Below, piece by piece: positions 37,122-46,944 of a stretch of 64,000 nt of DNA; position 1 is the stretch's first letter, and each line of letters opens with the position of its first letter. Under the pieces are notes generated by a model. It was not told the origin of the DNA. It searched no databases and saw only the letters and a list, made by a program, of their open reading frames with translations. Source of the DNA: Leptospira koniambonensis (GTDB lineage: Bacteria; Spirochaetota; Leptospiria; Leptospirales; Leptospiraceae); the NCBI RefSeq assembly GCF_004769555.1, contig NZ_RQFY01000006.1, positions 124,001 to 188,000 of the forward strand. The letters run 5' to 3'. A program made the translations under genes and the position numbers.

Positions 37122-38282
37122 ATGTCCCTTCAAGACTTCATCTTTACCTCGGAATCCGTATCGGAAGGACACCCGGACAAGGTTTGCGACCAAATTTCCG
37201 ACGCAATTCTGGACGCTTATTTAGCTCAGGATCCTAAATCCAGGGTAGCATGCGAAACTTTAGTGACTACTAACCTAGTAGTAGTTGCCGGAGAAGTAAC
37301 TAGCAAGGGCAAGATCGACGCGGTAGAGATCGCAAGAAATGTGATCAAGGATATCGGATACAACGATGTTTCTTTAGGTTTTGACGCTGAGTTCGCTGTA
37401 GTTTCTTCTCATATCCATGCTCAAAGTCCTGATATTTCTCAAGGTGTTACTGAGGGAGAAGGTCTTTTTAAAGAGCAAGGAGCAGGTGACCAAGGTTTGA
37501 TGTTCGGGTTCGCTATCGACGAAACTCCAGAACTTATGCCTATGCCTATCTATTACTCTCATGAGTTAGTCAGATATTTGTCTGGATTACGTCATGACGG
37601 TAAATTGAAATGGTTACGCCCTGACGCAAAGTCTCAGGTAACTGTAGAATACAAAAACGGAAAGCCTACTCGTATTGACACCGTTGTAATTTCTACCCAA
37701 CATTCTCCAGACGTTTCTCACAAACAGCTTGAAGAATCTGTAATTGAAGAATGTATTAAGAAGGTTATCCCTGCGAACTTTTTGAAAGATACGAAATATT
37801 TTATCAACCCAACTGGACAGTTCATCATTGGTGGACCACACGGAGATACCGGTCTTACAGGACGTAAGATCATCGTAGATACTTATGGTGGTTACGGAAG
37901 ACACGGTGGTGGAGCATTCTCCGGAAAAGATCCATCCAAAGTGGATCGTTCCGCAGCTTACATGGGAAGATATATCGCGAAAAACGTGGTAGCTGCAGGA
38001 CTTGCTTCTCAGTGTGAGGTGCAGTTGGCATATGCGATCGGTGTTGCTGAGCCTGTTTCGGTTCACGTTGACACTTTCGGAACTGGTAAACTTTCCGAAG
38101 AAGAGATTGTAAAAAGAATTAAAGCAAACTTCAAACTGACTCCAAGAGGGATTACTGAATCCTTACAATTATTGGAGAAGGGAAGAAAATACAGGGAAAC
38201 CGCTGCTTACGGGCATTTCGGAAGAAGTGGAGAAACTTTCACCTGGGAAAGAACTGATAAAGCAGGAGCATTGAAAGGTTAA
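37122..38282 (+). CDS. metK: S-adenosylmethionine synthetase
   Basis: Makes SAM from methionine and ATP in the cytoplasm. From the ATG at 37122 it has 386 residues, the usual length. Motifs are [20 protein letters not shown] at the start, [12 protein letters not shown] (the ATP loop), [11 protein letters not shown] and [17 protein letters not shown] longer frame to 37011 would include the promoter and is rejected. The stop overlaps the next gene's ATG by one base (TAATG), so the two are translationally coupled. Confidence 0.97.
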   Translation: MSLQDFIFTSESVSEGHPDKVCDQISDAILDAYLAQDPKSRVACETLVTTNLVVVAGEVTSKGKIDAVEIARNVIKDIGYNDVSLGFDAEFAVVSSHIHAQSPDISQGVTEGEGLFKEQGAGDQGLMFGFAIDETPELMPMPIYYSHELVRYLSGLRHDGKLKWLRPDAKSQVTVEYKNGKPTRIDTVVISTQHSPDVSHKQLEESVIEECIKKVIPANFLKDTKYFINPTGQFIIGGPHGDTGLTGRKIIVDTYGGYGRHGGGAFSGKDPSKVDRSAAYMGRYIAKNVVAAGLASQCEVQLAYAIGVAEPVSVHVDTFGTGKLSEEEIVKRIKANFKLTPRGITESLQLLEKGRKYRETAAYGHFGRSGETFTWERTDKAGALKG

Positions 38283-39241
38283 TGGGAGCAGTATCCGCAT
38301 CTAGCGCAGACCAAAAAGCAACCAGAGACGGTTATGGAGACGCATTGCACGAATTAGGTGCAAAACGTTCCGATATCGTAGTACTAGACGCGGATCTTTC
38401 CGGTTCTACTAAAACCAATAAATTCTCAAAGGCATTTCCTGACCGTTTTTTCAACGTAGGAGTTGCTGAGCAGAATTTAGTGGGACATGCAGCCGGACTC
38501 GCTCTTGCAGGTTACGTTCCATTTGCTTCTTCTTTCGCGATGTTCTTATCCGGAAGAGCCTGGGAAGTAGTTCGTAATAGCATAGTTTATCCTTTCTTAA
38601 ATGTAAAATTAGTAGCTTCTCATGGTGGAATTACTGTAGGTGAGGACGGAGCTTCTCACCAATGTATCGAAGATTTCGCAACAATGAGAGCAATTCCTGA
38701 AATGGTAGTGATCTGTCCTTCTGATTATAACGAAACTAAACAGATCATTCATGCAATCGCAGATTATAAAGGACCGGTTTATGTAAGAGTCGGCCGTCCT
38801 AATCTTCCTTTGATCGAAAGAGAAAATTATAAATTCGAGATTGGAAAAGCAGAAGTGATGAGAGAAGGTAAAGACGTTCTTATCATTGCAAACGGAGTTC
38901 TGGTCAACGAGGCAATGATCGCAGTAAAAGAACTGGAAGCAGAAGGTATCCAAGCTACTCTTTTGAACATGGCGACCATCAAACCTATCGATAAAGAAGC
39001 TATATTAAAATATGCTAAACTTTGCGGTGCAGTTGTAACTTGCGAAGAGCATAATGTGATCGGTGGACTCGGTTCTGCAGTCAGCGAATTTTTATCTGAA
39101 GAACATCCAGTTAGAGTTCTGAAATTAGGAATGAAAGATACTTTCGGTAAATCCGGTACTTGGTCTGGACTTCTGGATTATTTCGGGCTTAGATCCAAAA
39201 ACATAGTGGAACTGGCGAAAAAAGCAGTCCAATCCAAATAA
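38282..39241 (+). CDS. Transketolase, C-terminal subunit
   Basis: The 319 residues correspond to the pyrimidine-binding and C-terminal domains of a split transketolase. The catalytic Glu lies in [18 protein letters not shown], and [16 protein letters not shown] and [10 protein letters not shown] match the family. The thiamine-diphosphate N-terminal half is not in this window and must be encoded elsewhere, as in other split systems. The role is in the non-oxidative pentose phosphate pathway. It overlaps metK by one base, an unusual pairing that links SAM synthesis and pentose metabolism only by transcription. Confidence 0.88.
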   Translation: MGAVSASSADQKATRDGYGDALHELGAKRSDIVVLDADLSGSTKTNKFSKAFPDRFFNVGVAEQNLVGHAAGLALAGYVPFASSFAMFLSGRAWEVVRNSIVYPFLNVKLVASHGGITVGEDGASHQCIEDFATMRAIPEMVVICPSDYNETKQIIHAIADYKGPVYVRVGRPNLPLIERENYKFEIGKAEVMREGKDVLIIANGVLVNEAMIAVKELEAEGIQATLLNMATIKPIDKEAILKYAKLCGAVVTCEEHNVIGGLGSAVSEFLSEEHPVRVLKLGMKDTFGKSGTWSGLLDYFGLRSKNIVELAKKAVQSK

Positions 39242-39248
39242 CAAATAG

Positions 39249-39264
39249 CCCGGTGTTTGCCGGG
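39249..39264 (+). terminator. Weak terminator-like hairpin after the transketolase gene
   Basis: CCCGG (39249-39253) and CCGGG (39260-39264), with T-rich sequence about 8 bases later. The stem is only 5-6 pairs. Confidence 0.4.
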
Positions 39265-39282
39265 TCTTAAGTTTTTCGTGCC

Positions 39283-39597
39283 ATGCCTAACTCACCCTCA
39301 ATAGAAGAAATCACCACAGAAGATCCGGTGCAAATCGGGGGACCCTGGAGAGTGGTTTTATGGGATGATAACGAACATACTTACGAATATGTGATCATGA
39401 TGCTTATGGATGTTTGTAAGATGACTCCAGAGCAAGCGTTCAGTCACGCTGTAGAAGTAGACGCCCAAAAAAAGACTGTAGTGTTTGCTGGCGAATTAGA
39501 ACACGCAGAACATATCCAAGATCTAATTTTAAATTACGGGCCGGATCCACTTCTTCCCGCATCCAAAGGCTCAATGAGCGCAACGTTAGAAGGTTAG
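39283..39597 (+). CDS. clpS: ClpS, adaptor for the ClpA(P) protease
   Basis: Delivers N-degron substrates to ClpAP. The 104 residues carry WRVVLWDDNEHTYEYVI, where the DDN(E)HTxxYV block is the binding-pocket signature, followed by MLMDVCKMTPEQAFSHA and a C-terminal strand. No clpA lies in the window. The ribosome site is weak. It may be transcribed from the metK promoter by read-through or from an unseen promoter. It ends 145 bases before a convergent gene, in a gap holding an inverted repeat and a shared terminator. Confidence 0.93.
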   Translation: MPNSPSIEEITTEDPVQIGGPWRVVLWDDNEHTYEYVIMMLMDVCKMTPEQAFSHAVEVDAQKKTVVFAGELEHAEHIQDLILNYGPDPLLPASKGSMSATLEG

Positions 39598-39682
39598 TTT
39601 CGCGCCGAGTTCACAGAGAGCGCTGAGGGATTAAAATTTACTAAACCCAAAAACTCCGTGAACTCTGCGATCTCCGTGCGAA
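39598..39682. repeat. Dispersed inverted repeat, short copy
   Basis: The left arm is TTTCGCGCCGAGTTCACAG followed by AGAGCGCTGAGGG (39598-39629). The right arm is AACTCCGTGAACTCTGCG followed by ATCTCCGTGCGAA (39652-39682). Same word set as 23311 and 35298. Confidence 0.6.
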
Positions 39683-39689
39683 CCAATAA

Positions 39690-39712
39690 AAAACCCGGCA
39701 GAGCCGGGTTTT
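39690..39712. terminator. Bidirectional terminator between clpS and the hot-dog gene
   Basis: AAAACCCGGC (39690-39699) pairs perfectly with GCCGGGTTTT (39703-39712) around a 3-base loop, with A/T runs outside. Confidence 0.9.
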
Positions 39713-39741
39713 TAAATTTGATCGTTAATTTGAAGTTAGTG

Positions 39742-40917
39742 TTACTTTTTCTTAACTAGGATCTTTCTTTCGATTTCGAAAATTTTCTCAGGAAGTTTTT
39801 CCTTACCGTGTTTTTTCTTATCGTTCTCTTTTAAGAATAGATCTGCTCCGAATTTTTCGAAGGCGTCGTTTGCCTTGATGTTTTTCAGACCGATGAACTG
39901 AAGATGAACTTCTCCCGCAGGGATCCCAAACTCTGTTCCTCTATCTTTTACGGATAGAACTCTAGTGATCGCAGTCACAGTGTCTCCGCTGAAAGAAGGT
40001 TGAGTATGATATCCTTCGGTGAATCCAAGATCCCAAATAACATTCTCAGTCACATCTCTGGAAGAAAGCCCGCATAACCATGCAAATACGAGTCCTCCAT
40101 AAACAACAGGTTCTCCACCCATCGGTCCGGAAATTCCGGAAGAGTAAAGTTTGTCGTAATGAAGTGGATGAGTGTTCCCAACTCTGTAGGTCCAAGGGAA
40201 ATGTTCGTCAGTGATAGTTCTTCCATTTTGGTGGATATAGATCTGACCAGCTGCGAAATTTTCGAAATAAGTATCTGTCCAGGTAGCCGTTTCGAAACCT
40301 TTTGGGAATTTTAACTCAGGAAGTTCGATCACTGGGCTATCAGTTTCAGGGAAGAAAGCTTCTTTGATCACTGGTTTTGGAGTTCCTTTCGGTTTTCCGT
40401 TAGAGTGATAGATCATGATCTTTCTTTCGTATTGAAGTACTAGTTCCTTGTTTTGGTTCAAACAGATCGTACGAACATGAACGATCCCTGGTTTATCCGC
40501 TCCCTTATCATCAATTTTGATAATTTTGGTTTTGGCAGAAAGAGTATCTCCTGGATATACAGGTTTCAGGAATTGAACGTCATAGTATCCAAGGTTCGCG
40601 AGTGCTTTTTCTGAATCGTTTTGAACTCCCAAAGAAAGTGCTATATTGAACACCATCAAAGGAGAAACTAATAGATCCTTAAATCCGTGAGCTTGTGCAT
40701 AAGGAGCAGAAAGATAAAGTGGATTTGCTTCCATAAAAGTGGTAGCAAACTCTTGTGCAAAAGAACGATCGATTGTCAGTTCTCTTGGATGTTCGAAAAT
40801 TGCACCTTCTGTAAATTCTTCCAGATATCTACCGTAAATACCCCGTTTTACGGTTCCGGTTTCCACCGGAGTTTTGGGACCTAGTTCCGCGAAGGGGGAA
40901 GTAGGGATTTTAGCCAT
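39742..40917 (-). CDS. Double hot-dog MaoC-like hydratase
   Basis: About 391 residues from the ATG at 40917, which has AGGAG 8 bases upstream; a TTG at 40995 would overlap the upstream lipoprotein gene and is less likely. Two MaoC hot-dog domains are seen. The hydratase motif (D-x-N-P-x-H) is degraded in the first domain (EANPLYLS) and kept in part in the second (NTHPLHYD), so only one site is likely active, as in other double hot-dog enzymes such as mesaconyl-CoA hydratase. The acyl-CoA substrate is unknown. Confidence 0.8.
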   Translation of the reverse strand: MAKIPTSPFAELGPKTPVETGTVKRGIYGRYLEEFTEGAIFEHPRELTIDRSFAQEFATTFMEANPLYLSAPYAQAHGFKDLLVSPLMVFNIALSLGVQNDSEKALANLGYYDVQFLKPVYPGDTLSAKTKIIKIDDKGADKPGIVHVRTICLNQNKELVLQYERKIMIYHSNGKPKGTPKPVIKEAFFPETDSPVIELPELKFPKGFETATWTDTYFENFAAGQIYIHQNGRTITDEHFPWTYRVGNTHPLHYDKLYSSGISGPMGGEPVVYGGLVFAWLCGLSSRDVTENVIWDLGFTEGYHTQPSFSGDTVTAITRVLSVKDRGTEFGIPAGEVHLQFIGLKNIKANDAFEKFGADLFLKENDKKKHGKEKLPEKIFEIERKILVKKK

Positions 40918-40991
40918 AGTGAGAACTCCTGCTTCGTTTTTAGTTTCTTCCAGGATTTTGAGATCCTCCGGTCGGAAAAGGCTTTTTCCTA

Positions 40992-41591
40992 TCAATAAGT
41001 CCCGAAATACCCGTCCAATTGGGTTCTGGATCCGAAACGAAACTCTGAAATTTGGATCTCTTGTTTGGAAAGCTCAGGATTATTATCCTTCTCCCCAAAC
41101 ATATGATTCCAAGTGTTTACATAGATAATTGGCAGAGAATTCCTATTTTCCAAAAGGGAAGAAGAAAGTATCCTGTCCTTATGAACGACCGGGTCTTGTT
41201 GGAAGATTTGATCTCCAGAATAAACATTCTTCAGATCCAATTGGAAAGTTTTACTATCGGGTTCCAACCGAACTAAAAAGGATTCAATGTCGTAGGTCCT
41301 ACCATAACGTATCCTTCTGTAAATTCTATAGAAAAAATCCTTCCATGTGCTTGGATGTATCTCATCTCTAAACACAAGGCTAATCTCCCATTCAAATCCA
41401 GCAGGAGTGATATTCGCCTTACAATAGATGCCTACCAGATCATTTCCAGTCTGCACATCTATCTCAGGTTGGGATAAAACAAATAGATCCGACTTGGGAC
41501 AGATTCCTTCCGTGGTTTGGAATACGGGCAAAGGGGGGCTCGTGCAGCCAATACAAAGAATAAATACCGGGATAAGAAGATAAGATTTCAT
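40992..41591 (-). CDS. Putative lipoprotein
   Basis: A 199-residue protein with a signal peptide ending in LCIGC, so Cys16 is the likely lipid site ([16 protein letters not shown]). The mature part has beta-type strands ([24 protein letters not shown]) and several charged stretches, but no domain I recognise. It precedes the hot-dog gene by about 75 bases on the same strand and may share its transcript. Location in the inner or outer membrane cannot be told from the sequence. Confidence 0.75.
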   Translation of the reverse strand: MKSYLLIPVFILCIGCTSPPLPVFQTTEGICPKSDLFVLSQPEIDVQTGNDLVGIYCKANITPAGFEWEISLVFRDEIHPSTWKDFFYRIYRRIRYGRTYDIESFLVRLEPDSKTFQLDLKNVYSGDQIFQQDPVVHKDRILSSSLLENRNSLPIIYVNTWNHMFGEKDNNPELSKQEIQISEFRFGSRTQLDGYFGTY

Positions 41592-41682
41592 AGGAAAGAT
41601 GGGGGAATTCGAATCAGTTTTTCAATCTTGTCAAGATGGAAAATAGGTGCTTTTCCATTCGGGAAGAGAAAGTCTGGAACCG

Positions 41683-43647
41683 ATGAGTTCTTCAGTTCTA
41701 TTTAGAGAATTTCCCCAAATTGCACTTTCTGCCCAAAAGGAGAAGGTGAGAGAAAAGATCCAAAACACTAAAAAGGTTTTGGAAGATGTTATTCAGAAGA
41801 AGGATGTAAATTACGAGTCTGTAATACGACCTCTGAATGATTCTATGGAGGAATTACAGGAAGAGTTCACTGTACTTTCCCACCTAAATAGTGTTAAGAA
41901 TAGTGAAGAAACACAAGAGCATTATACCGAGATACTTCCTGAGATCACTGAATTTTATACGGAACTAGGACAGAACGAAGAACTGTTCAAATTATACACT
42001 CAAATATATGAGAAAGAAAAATCTTCCTTAGACAGGCCTAAGAACAAGGTTCTGGAAGATGCAATCCTACAATTCAAACTGGGTGGAGTAGGACTTCCTG
42101 AAGATAAAAAAAATCGTCTCCAAGAAATCCAACTGAGGTTGTCAGATCTTTCCAACCAATTCTCTCAAAATCTTTTGGACTCTACAAATTCTTTCGAAAT
42201 GAAGATCGAATCTGAAGAAGATGTAAAAGAAATTCCTGAGTCAGACAAAGCATTGTACAAAAATGAAGATGGGACTTATACCTTCACTCTTCAATTTCCA
42301 AGTTATAATTGTTATATGACTTATGGAACCAATCGTTCTAAAAGAGAAGAATTATATAAAGCATATGTAACCCGCGCCCCAGGAAACGGAAAAATTTTAG
42401 AAGAGCTCCTTGCTTTAAGAGATGAATCTGCAAAATTACTCGGATATAAAAATTATGCAGAATCTTCTTTGGCGACTAAGGTAGCAGATTCTCCAGAGCA
42501 GGTGTTGGACTTCCTACAGAAAATTGGAAAACTTGCAAAACCAGTAGCGGAGAAGGAAATATCAGAACTCAAAAAATTTGCAGAGGCACTTGGTATTCCT
42601 GACTTCCAAGCTTTTGACAGCGCTTATGTTTCTGAAAAATTAAAAAAAAGAGACTACGATTTTGATGAAGAGCTGACCCGTCCTTATTTCGAAAAGAATA
42701 CTGTGGTAAAAGGGACCTTCTCCTTTTTAGAAAAACTATTAGGATTAAAATTCGAGAAGACGAATGCTCCCATCTGGGATCCTAAAACAGAAGTTTATCA
42801 TGTAAAAAATGGCTCCGAAATTATCTCAAGACTTTATTTGGATCTGGAAGCAAGAAAGGACAAACAGGGTGGGGCCTGGATGAATCACTGGGAAACTAGA
42901 AATAAACTTTCCGGTAAAACAATTCTACCTTCTGCATTTGTGGTTTGTAATTTTCCTCCTTCTAAGGATTCTGCTCCTTCTCTTTTAAATCATTCGGATG
43001 TAGTAACATTTTTCCATGAGATGGGACATGCACTTCATCATCTTTGCGCAAAAATAGAAGAACCTCCTGTGAGTGGAATTAATGGTGTGGAATGGGACGC
43101 AGTGGAATTCCCTTCTCAGTTTTTGGAAAATTTCGCTTACGAACCTGAGGTTTTGGACTTCTTCGCATTTCATTATGAAACTGGAAAACCAATCCCGAAG
43201 GAACTTGCTCAAAAATTAAAGGATACTAAAAACTTTTTGGCTGCAATGGGAGTGGTTCGACAGTTAGAATTCGGAATTTTTGATATAAGGATCCATCTCC
43301 AAAAATATTCAGAAACGGAAGTGCAGAATATTCTGGATACTGTTCGAAAAGAAGTAAGTGTTCTGTTCCCTCCTGGATATAACAAGTTCCAGAATGGATT
43401 CGGTCATATCTTCTCAGGTGGGTACGCAGCAGGCTATTATAGTTATAAATGGGCAGAACTTTTAGCAGCGGATGCTTTTTTTGCATTTAGATCCAAGGGA
43501 ATTTTTGATACGGATCTTGCGGCAAAATACAGAACTGAGGTTTTGGAAAAGGGAGGCTCTGAAAACGCAATGGTTCTATTCAAACGTTTTCTAGGAAGAG
43601 ATCCAGAGCCAGATGCTTTATTAAAACTATATGATTTAGTAGCCTAA
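41683..43647 (+). CDS. M3-family oligopeptidase (oligopeptidase A type)
   Basis: A cytoplasmic zinc peptidase cleaving short peptides. About 654 residues from the ATG at 41683; an upstream TTG-type start at 41647 is possible. The zinc motif HExxH is [11 protein letters not shown], with the third ligand Glu in [11 protein letters not shown] about 25 residues on, and [18 protein letters not shown] is the usual substrate-binding stretch. Order and length match PrlC/Dcp-type enzymes. It converges with the small gene at 43653, whose stop is 5 bases away. Confidence 0.92.
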   Translation: MSSSVLFREFPQIALSAQKEKVREKIQNTKKVLEDVIQKKDVNYESVIRPLNDSMEELQEEFTVLSHLNSVKNSEETQEHYTEILPEITEFYTELGQNEELFKLYTQIYEKEKSSLDRPKNKVLEDAILQFKLGGVGLPEDKKNRLQEIQLRLSDLSNQFSQNLLDSTNSFEMKIESEEDVKEIPESDKALYKNEDGTYTFTLQFPSYNCYMTYGTNRSKREELYKAYVTRAPGNGKILEELLALRDESAKLLGYKNYAESSLATKVADSPEQVLDFLQKIGKLAKPVAEKEISELKKFAEALGIPDFQAFDSAYVSEKLKKRDYDFDEELTRPYFEKNTVVKGTFSFLEKLLGLKFEKTNAPIWDPKTEVYHVKNGSEIISRLYLDLEARKDKQGGAWMNHWETRNKLSGKTILPSAFVVCNFPPSKDSAPSLLNHSDVVTFFHEMGHALHHLCAKIEEPPVSGINGVEWDAVEFPSQFLENFAYEPEVLDFFAFHYETGKPIPKELAQKLKDTKNFLAAMGVVRQLEFGIFDIRIHLQKYSETEVQNILDTVRKEVSVLFPPGYNKFQNGFGHIFSGGYAAGYYSYKWAELLAADAFFAFRSKGIFDTDLAAKYRTEVLEKGGSENAMVLFKRFLGRDPEPDALLKLYDLVA

Positions 43648-43652
43648 AGCGA

Positions 43653-43889
43653 CTAAGAAAGTTTTTTGCGGAAGTTTTGAAGCAATTGTTCCGTGCCTGA
43701 AAGTAGTAATTCTACCTGATCGGAATCAATATTATAGACCACATTCGTCTTTAAAGAGTCTTTAAAGGCGTTTGCGTCTATCGCTTTCTGATCGTAACTA
43801 TCCTTTAAAAAATTATACCATCCGGCTAGGATCACTTTTAAGTGAGGAAGTTCTTTGATAGGGACCGAAATGACTTTCTCTGCTTCCAT
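43653..43889 (-). CDS. Small conserved-looking hypothetical protein
   Basis: A 78-residue soluble protein, largely helical by eye (LKVILAGWYNFLKDS, QVELLLSGTEQLLQNFRKKL). It has no signal peptide, Cys motif or known domain. The ATG lacks a good ribosome site. Its tight convergence with the peptidase gene and clean helical composition favour a real gene. I cannot suggest a function. Confidence 0.5.
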   Translation of the reverse strand: MEAEKVISVPIKELPHLKVILAGWYNFLKDSYDQKAIDANAFKDSLKTNVVYNIDSDQVELLLSGTEQLLQNFRKKLS

Positions 43890-44009
43890 AAAGACACCAG
43901 CAGGTTAATTTGCGAACCGAACCAGTCAACCAGATTTTTTGCAACTAGGTTTGATCCGAATTTTTCTCAAATAAAAACGCGGCGCACAAAATCTAAGTTT
44001 AGATCCTCT

Positions 44010-44663
44010 CTATTTGCGGAGTCTTTTTAAAGCTTTCATCACGACTGACTTTGGTTTGTCCACTTTTGCAGCGTTTGGATTTTGCATCATCATATCCAAA
44101 TACGCTTGTAGTCCTGGAATTTCGAAAAGTGGATTTGGAGAGATCCAATCCGCGATATGATCATTTATGATCTGAAAGGTGGCAAACGCAGAACAATCTG
44201 CTGCAGTGAATTCTTTGCCTGCAATATAAGGAGAAAATTTTGCCATTCTGGAAAGAGCCTTTGCTCCTTTTTGGATGGAAGCTCTTGTGAGCTCCACAGT
44301 TTCAGGTGTGATAGTTTTTCCTTCTACAATCGACTCGTACAATCTGCGCGCAGGAATATCTATATAATTTTCGATAAAGGATATAATCGTTCTAACTTGA
44401 GCCGCTTCGAATGGATCTGCTGGGATCAAACGTTTGGTATTGGGATAAGCGTCTTCTAAAAATTCCAAAATTGCTTGGGACTCTACCAGGTATTTTCCAT
44501 CTACTTCCAGGTAAGGAATTTTTCCCATGGGGCTTTTTTGTAGGAACTCCTCGTCTTGGGAGAAGGGAGTGCGAATTTCTTCGAACTCCAAACCTTTTTC
44601 TAAAAGTGCCAATTTGACCTTATTCGTATAATTGCTGATCGGATAACCGTGTAGTTTTATCAT
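44010..44663 (-). CDS. Glutathione S-transferase-like protein
   Basis: The 217 residues have the GST fold: an N-terminal thioredoxin-like part (MIKLHGYPISNYTNKVKLAL), the cis-Pro motif KIPYLEVDGKYLVESQAI and a helical C-terminal domain with an IAGKEFTAADCSAF (N-capping box). The catalytic position near Ser10/Asn11/Tyr12 fits Ser-type bacterial GSTs. Whether the organism makes glutathione is not shown here. It may act in detoxification or isomerisation. Its neighbours are unrelated. Confidence 0.88.
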   Translation of the reverse strand: MIKLHGYPISNYTNKVKLALLEKGLEFEEIRTPFSQDEEFLQKSPMGKIPYLEVDGKYLVESQAILEFLEDAYPNTKRLIPADPFEAAQVRTIISFIENYIDIPARRLYESIVEGKTITPETVELTRASIQKGAKALSRMAKFSPYIAGKEFTAADCSAFATFQIINDHIADWISPNPLFEIPGLQAYLDMMMQNPNAAKVDKPKSVVMKALKRLRK

Positions 44664-44840
44664 AAGAGCCTAGGATCATCCATTTAGAAGCAGGATGGTA
44701 AAGTCTTTTTCAAGTATTCGTTAAGAAAGAATAGGAACTTGGATGAATTTCTAATTTCTACTTTCCTGAAAGGAAATCTAAATCTAAAATTGGCTGCGAA
44801 AAAAGAAATTATACTCTTTCAAAAAGGAATCTTACAGATC

Positions 44841-45623
44841 ATGAAAAAAACAGCATTAATTACCGGAGCAAGTGTAGGCATCGGTTACGAAATTTCTAAA
44901 TTGGCCGCTAAAGATGGTTACGATCTAATACTCGTAGCAAGAAATCTCAAAACCTTAAACTCAGTAAAAAAGGAAATGGAAAGTTTGGGAGCAAACGTAG
45001 AAGTCCTTTCCGCAGATTTATCCGACCCAAAAACTCCTAAAAAAATTTACGACTTCGCCAAAAAGAAAAAAGCCATCGTAGATCTTTTAGTCAATAACGC
45101 AGGCTTTGGAACAAACGGAAAATTCCATTCATTAGATCTGAAAGAAGAGTTAGACCTTATCCAAGTCAATGTAATATCTCTTGTTGAGTTAACTCATCTT
45201 TTTTTGAAAGATATGAGAGAAAGGCATTCTGGAAAAATTTTGAATGTGGCTTCTACTGCTGCTTTTCAACCAGGGCCAATGATGACGAATTATTATGCAT
45301 CTAAGGCGTACGTTCTATTCTTCTCAGAAGGTCTTGCAGAAGAAGTTCGTAAAGATGGTGTGAATGTTACCTGTCTTTGTCCAGGACCAACTAAAACGGA
45401 ATTTTTCAAACGAGCAGAAATGGATAAGTCCGCGATCTTAAATAGTGGTCTTGTTCCTAAGGCAGATGCGGCTTATGTAGCTAAAGTAGGTTACCAAGGA
45501 GTGAAAGCAGGTAGAGCTGTAGTGATCTCTGGAGTAGCAAACAAAGTAATGGCACAATCTGTTCGGATCTCTCCTAGGTTCTTGGTCCGTAAATTGGCAA
45601 AATTTTTAAATACAGTAAACTAG
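44841..45623 (+). CDS. Short-chain dehydrogenase/reductase
   Basis: A 260-residue SDR from the ATG at 44841; an upstream in-frame start at 44739 would add an unusual 34-residue leader. Motifs are [19 protein letters not shown], a VARN segment suggesting NADPH use, [11 protein letters not shown] and the catalytic [10 protein letters not shown], then [10 protein letters not shown]. This resembles the DltE/YohF-type SDRs. The next gene, a fatty acid hydroxylase, starts 18 bases later, so the two probably form an operon acting on lipids. Confidence 0.87.
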   Translation: MKKTALITGASVGIGYEISKLAAKDGYDLILVARNLKTLNSVKKEMESLGANVEVLSADLSDPKTPKKIYDFAKKKKAIVDLLVNNAGFGTNGKFHSLDLKEELDLIQVNVISLVELTHLFLKDMRERHSGKILNVASTAAFQPGPMMTNYYASKAYVLFFSEGLAEEVRKDGVNVTCLCPGPTKTEFFKRAEMDKSAILNSGLVPKADAAYVAKVGYQGVKAGRAVVISGVANKVMAQSVRISPRFLVRKLAKFLNTVN

Positions 45624-45641
45624 ATAGAAGAGTGTGGGGAT

Positions 45642-46826
45642 ATGCAAGAAACGATTTTGGACAAGGCGGTTCCTTTTTTCCTGGGACTGGCCTTGATAGA
45701 ATTTATATGGGGAAGAAGGAAATCAGTTTATAGATGGAATGATTCTGTTTCTGATCTGGCGACCGGGATTTTATACTCTTTTACCGGAGTTATAATTACT
45801 TTAGGAGCTATTCTTCTATATGATAAAATCAGAATATATTATTCTGTCCAAAGTCTTTTTCATTTTGGAGAATTTCCATCTTCTTCTCCTTTGCTAAAAA
45901 CAACTGAGGGTTGGCAATTTAACCTAGAGTCGTTTCTTGCATGGACATTTGTTCTGCTTGCTGTGGATTTTATTTATTATTGGTTTCATAGGGCAACTCA
46001 TGAGATCCATTTTTTATGGGCATGCCATGTGACCCATCATTCCAGTGAGGAATTTAATCTAACAGTTGCGCTTAGACAATCTATGTTCCAAAGGATTTTT
46101 GAATATGCCTTCAATCTTCCTTTGGCATTGCTTGGAATTCCTTGGTGGATGTTCTTTATCTGCCATGGAATTTTGAAGATCTACCAATTCTGGGTCCATA
46201 CTAGATTGATTGGAAAATTAGGTTGGATGGAAAAAGTGCTTCTGACTCCTTCTCATCATAGAGTTCACCATGGAAGAGATCCTGAATATTTAGATAAGAA
46301 TCATGGTGGAATACTCATCCTTTGGGACCGCTGGTTTGGAACGTATGCTGAAGAGAAGAAGGAACCCATCTACGGATTAACAGAACCTCTTCCTACATTC
46401 AATCCTATCTGGGCAAATTTGCATGTATATATTTCTCTTTGGAATTTGGTAAAGGCTACTCCTAGTTGGAAAGATAAACTTCTTCTTCTTATAAAAAAGC
46501 CTGATTGGAGACCTGAGTCTTTGGGGGGAGAGAAGAAGGTCCCTGAAATAAACAGATCCACATATACAAAATTCGATCCGATAATTTCTAATTCCAGAAA
46601 GGTATATGGAGTATTGCAGTTTATCCTTCTTGCGGGACTTTCTGTATATCTATTGAAACTTATAAAACTCGGAAAGATGTCTTTTGTATTATATTCAGGT
46701 TTTGGAGTTTGGTTCTTTTTTGCATTTTTAAGTTTAGGTCTTGTATGGAATGGAAGAACTAAGATGGAAAAATGGGAAGTCCTGAAGTTTGCAGCCTTAA
46801 GTGTTTTGATTTATATTTTTTATTAA
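45642..46826 (+). CDS. Fatty acid hydroxylase/sterol desaturase family protein
   Basis: A di-iron membrane oxygenase of 394 residues with about seven helices. The His boxes are clear: FHRATHE, CHVTHHS and SHHRVHHG, plus a downstream HGGILILWDRWFGTY. The layout resembles alkylglycerol monooxygenase-like and sterol desaturase-like proteins. It lies 18 bases after the SDR gene, suggesting that a hydroxylated lipid is further oxidised or reduced. The exact substrate is unknown. Confidence 0.88.
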   Translation: MQETILDKAVPFFLGLALIEFIWGRRKSVYRWNDSVSDLATGILYSFTGVIITLGAILLYDKIRIYYSVQSLFHFGEFPSSSPLLKTTEGWQFNLESFLAWTFVLLAVDFIYYWFHRATHEIHFLWACHVTHHSSEEFNLTVALRQSMFQRIFEYAFNLPLALLGIPWWMFFICHGILKIYQFWVHTRLIGKLGWMEKVLLTPSHHRVHHGRDPEYLDKNHGGILILWDRWFGTYAEEKKEPIYGLTEPLPTFNPIWANLHVYISLWNLVKATPSWKDKLLLLIKKPDWRPESLGGEKKVPEINRSTYTKFDPIISNSRKVYGVLQFILLAGLSVYLLKLIKLGKMSFVLYSGFGVWFFFAFLSLGLVWNGRTKMEKWEVLKFAALSVLIYIFY

Positions 46827-46944
46827 ATATGATTTATTCGAAACGTTAAGACAAATCGGTTTTGGTCTTTTCTATCTAAATCTTTTTTAATACATTCTAA
46901 AATGAATCGACATACATTGCGATTTATAGAGATTTAAGCATTCT

